This document shows positions 57,222-64,000 of a DNA stretch of 64,000 nucleotides, piece after piece; positions within the stretch are counted from its first letter, which is position 1; the number at the start of each line of letters is the position of its first letter. The notes beneath the pieces were generated by a model. The model was not told where the DNA came from and did no database searches. It was given only the letters and a program-made list of their open reading frames with translations. Made by a program: the position numbers and the translations under genes. The DNA lies in contig OX485803.1 of assembly GCA_950295325.1 (NCBI GenBank), positions 48,687,554-48,751,553 on the forward strand, written 5' to 3'. Origin of the DNA: Polytrichum commune. Its lineage: Eukaryota > Streptophyta > Polytrichopsida > Polytrichales > Polytrichaceae.

Positions 57222-60200
57222 ACGTTACAGGCTATTTTCATGCGTGATGATTTATATCGTCTTCCACACTATATGGATACAAAAGGTAAGACACACTATA
57301 CACACTATTTACTCTGATCTATTATAAAAGATTATTTATGTTGATGCAATGAAATATAATTAGGGTTTGTCAAGTCATGTAAAATCTATGCCGACCCAAG
57401 GGTTTGAATTGCCTATAATCAAAGGAACAACGGAAATTCCACTTACAATTGTTACTCTAAGCGTTTACACCTCCACATTATACCTAAAACCCATACCACA
57501 ATTAGGTGAAAAGATTCTCAAATCATATCTTGTTGGCAAACACTTGGAGTATTTTTGTGTTTTTCTTCTTCTCTCAACTCAATCATTATGTAACTCATGT
57601 GTATTTATGGTGCCTTCCCACTCTAGAATTGGTTGACTATATATAATGATGTGTGTGACTATATCTCTATATATACACTCTACGCATGCAAAGAAATGAC
57701 AAATCCATATTAATGGGAGTTACTAATGAATGACGTCATCGTAATGATTGAAAAATGCGACATCATAGCCTTTTTCTTTTTTCATGCACTCCAAAAATTT
57801 GGATAAGTACAAGCTCGAGCAATCTCGGAGAAACCTCGTTTTGTCACTCGCGACGGATATTTTCCATTTGTCGTTGTTGCGCCCCACGCGCACATACATA
57901 CATCGCCAATATGATTACTACGCACCAACTCCGCTTTATTTTCATTTATTTTATTTCTTCTTCTTTCTCTATTAAACCCCACACTATTAATTTCATATTC
58001 AAAGAAAGCCAATGGTTTTTTCTTGTTTGTATTTTCAAATTCTCCAAAGAGCAACATCGGCTACAAGCATTGAGACCATGAGGGTCACATATGAATGATG
58101 ATAATGAAACTTCCATACAAAATTACCCCTATTCATCCAAAATTGACAATTACATCCAATTTATACGAATTTCATCTATAGAAAACATGAAATTTGGTTG
58201 GATATTCTATTTCCATTTATAGAAACGCCAAATTAAAAACCGCCAAGTAGAGAGCAAGCATGCATGTTGTATGAGTGAATAGTGAGCACACATACTACGT
58301 GGTATTCACTCCCATAAAGCAGGCCCATGACTTTGCTTAGAAAATATTCGCCCGCCCATTCGCCGCGTGGTTTGGGAGGGCTTTGACTAGCTTACTTGAA
58401 AATTCATTTTTTTTCGGGCAGTCGAAAAAAATGGGGTTTTAATCACACACCCATGCCTTCAACCGTGTGGCTCAAAGACCTCCTCTCTGTTATCCGCATT
58501 TACGAGTCCTTGAGGTTACATTATTGGCCAATCATTATTAACCTCCTCATATGCCTCGCTTTTCCCCTTGAGGGCTGACATGGTGCAGAACACAACCCGA
58601 AGAAATTTAGGGTATTTTAATCGACCTAAAATAGGGCAAGGTCTTAGTAGTTGCCAAGACTACTTACCGGTTGCGAAAACCTTGGCTTGGGGTTCATGTA
58701 CATCTACCGATTACATTGGCACAACGAATGTCGGTGTGTTTGCATTTGCGAATCTACCATCAATGAAGCATCACCGACAATCGGATTGAAATTTGGACTT
58801 TCTTTGATTTAGTTTTGGTTGTTGGAAGTGCATGTATGTTGTTTCCTTGACTGCATACGTAGGTCCTGCTTTTTTGCGTTCAATTGGTGAGTGTGAAGTG
58901 GTCGATGAGATTTGAAGATGCAGTCAAGGTTCCTTTTAAACATGTGTCTTTATGGTGTTTGTTCTTCTGATCCTCACTGACCCACTTACCAATCAAATAC
59001 ATGTGTATGATTATAAACGGTAACCAAATAATAACCCGCATACTTTTAAGGTAGATTGTGTTTATATCAAGACCCCACCTTAAACCAACACCCTTAAGTC
59101 TTGTTGTACTTAAAACTTTGTTATGACTTAGAATAACAAATACTCAGGGTTTAAACTATGAACGAAGGCTTCACTAGTGTTTGTTACAAGCATTTGTCAC
59201 ATTATAGTTCATTAATCAGATAATAGGATTGTTGTTTTCACTCTAAAACATAACTCAATCATCTTTTACCCTTCCTTCTCTCAAGGTTTCCTCTCAATGT
59301 TTTTAATTCAATATTGTTTGGTTTTGAATGGGTTGTAGGTTTTGATCTCGTCATAAGATTGTGGAACAATAGTCTTTTGAGAACAACAATCTTTGAGTAT
59401 CACAATTGTCTTGGTGACCATTGGCCAATGCATCTTCAAATCACAACATTTCCTTTATTAATTGGCCAACGTTAATTTCAGTACAAGACAAGTTCTTTAT
59501 TTATTTATTCCAAAATTTAATCATTGCTCACAACTTCTGCAATTAACAATAAACACCAAAGTCAAGCTATGGTCTCGGATGCCATGCACAACCTACAAAA
59601 ACCACCAGGGTGACACACGAGACGATAGTTGATTATGTTGACTTGTATTTCATCCTCAAAGGTCAAAGTCTCTAGACTATGTATCAATCTAAAACTCTAC
59701 TTAACTCTAGGATAATTCATGCCTTAATCTCCTTGATAATCCAGAGTTCATCCTAACTCAAATTCACTTTATCACTCTTAATCTCTCAGTTCCACCACTA
59801 TTCAACTGATCAGAGACGCTTTATCATCACCTTTAGTTGATAGAAAGTTCTATAATTTAACAAACTTTGCAAATTTTGCCACCACAAGACTATGGTGTTT
59901 ACTTTAACTATAATCATAATTGGATTGCATGATATATCATGGTTCCTTCCTTTCCCTCTCTACTTCTCACATGCTTCAACAATTGTCAAAAGTTTCCTTC
60001 TCGGACTGATCCTTGACCTTCCAATATTGAATCACCGTGTTGCCTTTCTCTCAAGAGGATCCTATCTGAGGCAACCCTTGATGACTCTTAGTTGCATCCT
60101 CTCTCAAGATGATCAACTGTTGCATTCAACAATGGGCTTTGACTAGGTTTCAACTCAATTAGACAACTCGGTATGCCGTGGTCGCTCGAGGATTATGCTC

Positions 60201-60944
60201 TTCGGCGACTCTTGTCAATAGTTAAACTCACTTCACTCAGAGGTATTTACTTTCTCGCTTTCTCTCATTCTCTACCACCTGCTTTGGCCAAGTATTTTGC
60301 ATACGCTCTTAACTCAAATGGACACTCTGTCCATCATTCTACTTAGTTTCCTACCTCCAGTTTTCTTATCTTTATGTTCTCATCTCTCAGGATGATAGTT
60401 TCTCACATGTTTCTCTTCACAGTATAGATTCAAACTTTGACTTGCTTAACTATACTCGCAATTTGTCACTCAGTCAATTGCGGTCACAACAATGAATTAT
60501 GGTTCACAATCCCACATGTACTCATCAAAATAAGAAAGTAATCCCACCAGTCTTTGGCCATTCAATGAAACTTATAGTTTAGAATAACAATATGCTTTGA
60601 TAGAACCTAGTACTCCTGCAACCACTGCGGTGATTATTGTCCATTCACATAATATAGTTCAACTATAACCACGTCCGCTCTTGATGTTAAGGGAGACAAG
60701 ACTATGTTTAACAATGTGCTCAAAATGTTCGAAGAAATGCCTGCCTTTTTCAACTCCCCCAACCTCTTTGTGCTTGGCGGGGGCAACGATGGTTGAGTTG
60801 TAACCGACTATGAGCTCCTAATCCTACGCCTATGGTTATAACCACTTGTCATTGCCAATAGTTAATTGTTTTCATCTACCTAGGCACTAACTTCATCCAC
60901 TTGCTTTCTATCTGCCTATAGCTAAACTAATTGACCAAAAAGTG
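57222..60944. other. AT-rich DNA without a recognised gene
   Basis: Frames near 57755-58081 and 58396-58789 have no known domain. No transposon ends seen. Confidence 0.5.
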
Positions 60945-61196
60945 GGCGTTAGAGATTTATAATACCTCAAAAATTGTCACTTACTAAGTGAGTTTGTAAA
61001 ATCCAGATTTCAATCATCCATGACAATATCTCATCACAAAATGCTAAGATGCCAACCTTTGTAAGTATACCATTAAAGAGATGTAAGTTGGGATGACGGT
61101 CTTCGTAAAACATGTTCACACGAAGCGTCATTGGAAAAGCTACCGCGGTGACTTCAATACACCACAACATGACACATAGTAAAACAACATTTAGTG
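60945..61196. mobile_element. CACTA-ended MITE, family M, truncated copy 4
   Basis: Matches the right two-thirds of family M (GATTTATAATACCTC, GTCACTTACTAAGTG, CATGACAATATCTCATCAC) and ends ATTTAGTG before TA. The left end is missing. Confidence 0.65.
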
Positions 61197-61198
61197 TA

Positions 61199-62279
61199 GT
61201 AACCCATCATATGGGAATTAGACCTTTCTAAAAAGCAAATAAAACAAGGGAGTTGAGGAATCGTAAAAGAGGAAAGGGCTCCCCACATTTTACGTGGGCT
61301 TTATGCGTTTCCAACATAGGAGACACAAAAACTTCGGCCCCTCACGACTGGGCCCATTGGTGTGGTTGGTCCACAAGTGCCCCATTTTAAAAATGCTCAT
61401 TGAACTCGGTGGGTTGCTTGGCCCATCATGAGCAGATAAAACCCAGGTGGGTGTCCGCTTTCTTTTCTAGTATTGAAAGGCCCGTGTGTCCATGTGGCAT
61501 TTTTTAAAGCCCATTTCATGTCATTTCATGTCATTTTATAATTTAGGTTTGGGCCCGGGCCCTTGCCGCTTTGTGCTTGGACGGGTGCCATGGGGTTTTT
61601 ATGCCAATCATTGCCTCATCATTCGAGGCATGCGAGGTGGCCCAACATCCCCGACCGACCGTGTTGACAAAATTCGGGAGGTTAGTTGGTCCGGTTTCTA
61701 GTAATATGTTTGTGGATGATGAGTCAAAGGACCACCCCCTTCCGCATAACATTCATCCATCCGTCCATCCATCCAATCTTTCGAGTGAAATAGTTGGCCG
61801 TCCGTTGATGATCGATTGTCGAAGGTCGTCAAAGGTTTCTTACTTAACGCCGAACGTTTTTTGAATTGCGATTCAAGGTTGTTTATTTCACAACTTTACA
61901 TGGTTCTTTGGTTGCTTTCCGTGGGATACTGTATCACATGAGCATGATTTTTCTTTAATTTTAGCAATCTCCAGTTACGGAGAGCATTCGAGTTTTGTAC
62001 AATGAATCATTCGACAAGCAGTTGTTGTAAATTATCATAGTGTTCTAGTCGCAAAACTCTTTCTTTGGTAAGAGGCCATCATGTAGGTGCTTAGTTTTTT
62101 TTATGTTGGAATCATAGTTTGGGGGAGTTTGTTCCGTAGAGCATTTAGGGATTGGGGAATGGGGATAGTTTGTTTTTGAAGTTGGGTTGGTCATTTTGTC
62201 AAGCGTTTAGGGTTTAAGATAGTTTGGTTCTGAAGTTGGGTTGTTCGAATGAGTTAAGGTAGGTATGTTAATGCAATCC
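61199..62279. other. No recognised gene
   Basis: Slightly GC-richer around 61280-61850, with overlapping frames on both strands (97 codons plus at 61571, 69 minus at 61752) but no known domain. Confidence 0.45.
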
Positions 62280-62640
62280 AAGCTCTTACATGAACATTTA
62301 TATTTAAGATGTGTATGGTTGGGTGTGAATCTAAAAAATAAACACAAAATTTAAAAAATCAGAAAAGATTGGAGTACATGCCTAAAATGTATAAACCATT
62401 TTACATGCAACAATCAACATAATTGGGGGTATATGATCATTCAATAACTTTAAAAACCTTCACTTCAACAATGAATAGGATATTCATGCGAGCTCCAAAA
62501 AAAGGGAGGAAAGTGGCTATAGGCATAATTTGGATTTGCATATCATCTTGCACTAATTGTGTGTTTCGTATCCTACAAGAAGTGGGTGCAAGAGGAAATC
62601 ATTTTTATAAACTCTCTTAAACTCTCTCTTGGTGATTTGG
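62280..62640 (+). repeat. Dispersed repeat U, copy 2
   Basis: Continuous version of the repeat that is split around T1 at 39480-41000. Confidence 0.4.
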
Positions 62641-64000
62641 TGTGTCAAATATAAGTAGCATGTGTTGACTATTTGTGTCCACTAATGTTCCCCAATGAGG
62701 AATACCTATAATGATTTGTGCAATTAGGGTGCCTTTGCAAATAGATTGCCTAATTGCAAATTATCTTGGCTTAACACCAAATCAGAAAAACTTAAGACTT
62801 TGTTCGTTCACTTATATAACAACCACATTCTATAAATGATTGATGTGCTTTTGTGATATTATGATAGTAATTATTCAAAATAATGTGGCATGTTGATAAA
62901 TTAGCATGGGGCAAACTAATTGCACATATCAAGTGTAGCCTATTTAGTCACCTCACCCGCCTCACCTATCAATGGTCATTTAATGCCCTTTGTGGAACAG
63001 ATCCCAACCCGTTCCCAAGCACATCAACATGTCCCCATTCCAACTCAATTGTTCCCAAGATAAAGTTTTGAGAACTCATCAAGAAACTTCGAGAACCCTC
63101 ATAATAGTTTAAGCTTAGCTGGAGCGTTATCCTATATTTATGTTACGAGTCCACAACACAAGTGTTGGGGGGGGGGCACATGTTACAGTCACCTACCATT
63201 GGGGAAAGGTAAAAATGTTGAATCCTATATAAAGCCCCTATATTGCTTTCAAAAAAAATGAATATTGAGTTCTTTTCAGGACTAAAGTAGGATTAGAGAC
63301 CTTGAATTAGTCTACCGAGGTTAATATATTATGATTCAATAATAAACCTATATGGGCAGATTTGTATTGCACCCCTATAGGTATCAGGAAACAAAATCAT
63401 GTTAAGAGCTCCCCCAAGAGAAGGTTGAACCAAATACCAAATTCTCATTTTCTTCCACCTTCAATTATTCTCAATGTGAACCTTTTACAAATAACGCTAT
63501 CATATCTCTTCTTGGAAAAATCATCCTCCCAATACTATACTCCCATGACGGTTTAGACGAATTGTTGTCAAACAAAATATTTATTTTCAAAATTCCAATT
63601 TAACAATAGGAAATGTTCCAATTGATGCTTACTTTTGTTTGAATAAAATAAAATCTTTAAAAAAAAACAAAAATCTTTAAAAAAATTTACAAATCCCCAA
63701 TCAAACTTTTTAATGCCAAAACCACCGTGATACTCGGATGATGGAGTATCATGGCTCCTATCATGAAGATGCTCGGTTTAGAGTAAATAGTATCAAACAT
63801 GGCATTGTGGAGATAGAAATCCCATTGCAATTCACACCACTAAGAAAAGAAGAAATGACACATTGTGGTGTCACGGATTCAAGGTAACAACTCGATGTTG
63901 GTCATATTCAAAGAATCAACTAGCATCTACCTTCACGATTACAATTATTTTGACTAGTTTAGGTCTTGTGCAATGATTTATTATTTAATGATAGTTTTGA
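62641..64000. other. AT-rich DNA without a recognised gene
   Basis: A poly-G run of ten lies at 63167-63176. Short frames only. Confidence 0.5.

Noticed and set aside
57755-58789. Host gene with exons at 57755-58081 and 58396-58789
   Set aside because: Frames are short and in different phases, with no known domain or convincing splice sites.

Overview
This 64 kb window looks like nuclear intergenic DNA from a large, repeat-rich plant genome. The background is AT-rich, there is no convincing host protein-coding gene, and the repeats are plant types: Ty3/gypsy elements, a CACTA element with 3-bp target duplications, and Tourist-like MITEs with TTA/TAA duplications. The exact lineage cannot be read from the sequence; a fern, lycophyte, bryophyte or gymnosperm would fit. 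I found no tRNA, rRNA, organelle gene block or CRISPR array.

Layout. 1-13.3 kb: mostly anonymous AT-rich DNA with a fold-back repeat, short dispersed repeats and one solo LTR (8101-9268). 13.3-17.7 kb: a solo LTR (13297-14479) and a 2.85 kb CACTA transposon (14856-17707). 17.7-19.46 kb: unassigned. 19.46-35.6 kb: a nest of retroelements. Two different Ty3/gypsy elements lie on the minus strand. Element A (about 30.4-35.6 kb) has gag with zinc knuckles, an aspartic protease and, in the same reading frame, the N-terminal half of a cytosine-5 DNA methyltransferase. Element B (about 19.46-29.17 kb) has gag, RT, RNase H and integrase. Both are decayed by stops and frameshifts, and five LTRs of a third family (L) are inserted into them, four with readable duplications on both sides. 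36.2-36.5 kb: a G-rich island. 39.9-64 kb: AT-rich DNA with four Tourist-like MITEs, four copies of a CACTA-ended MITE, a broken Tc1-like transposase (47.2-48.05 kb), microsatellites and many poly-G/C runs.

Most notable. (1) A DNA methyltransferase captured by a gypsy retrotransposon, placed directly after protease. (2) Family L, seven solo or truncated LTRs of about 1.2-1.8 kb. Their ends carry two stem-loops whose arms change between copies while staying paired: one just upstream of AATAAA, and one in U5 with a nearly constant 16-nt loop, GGACTAGGACGCATAA. No internal region for family L is present in the window.

Order of events inferred from nesting: element A inserted first, an L element then landed in its methyltransferase, element B appears to have cut into that L copy, and further L elements inserted into B and into the presumed A LTR and recombined to solo LTRs.
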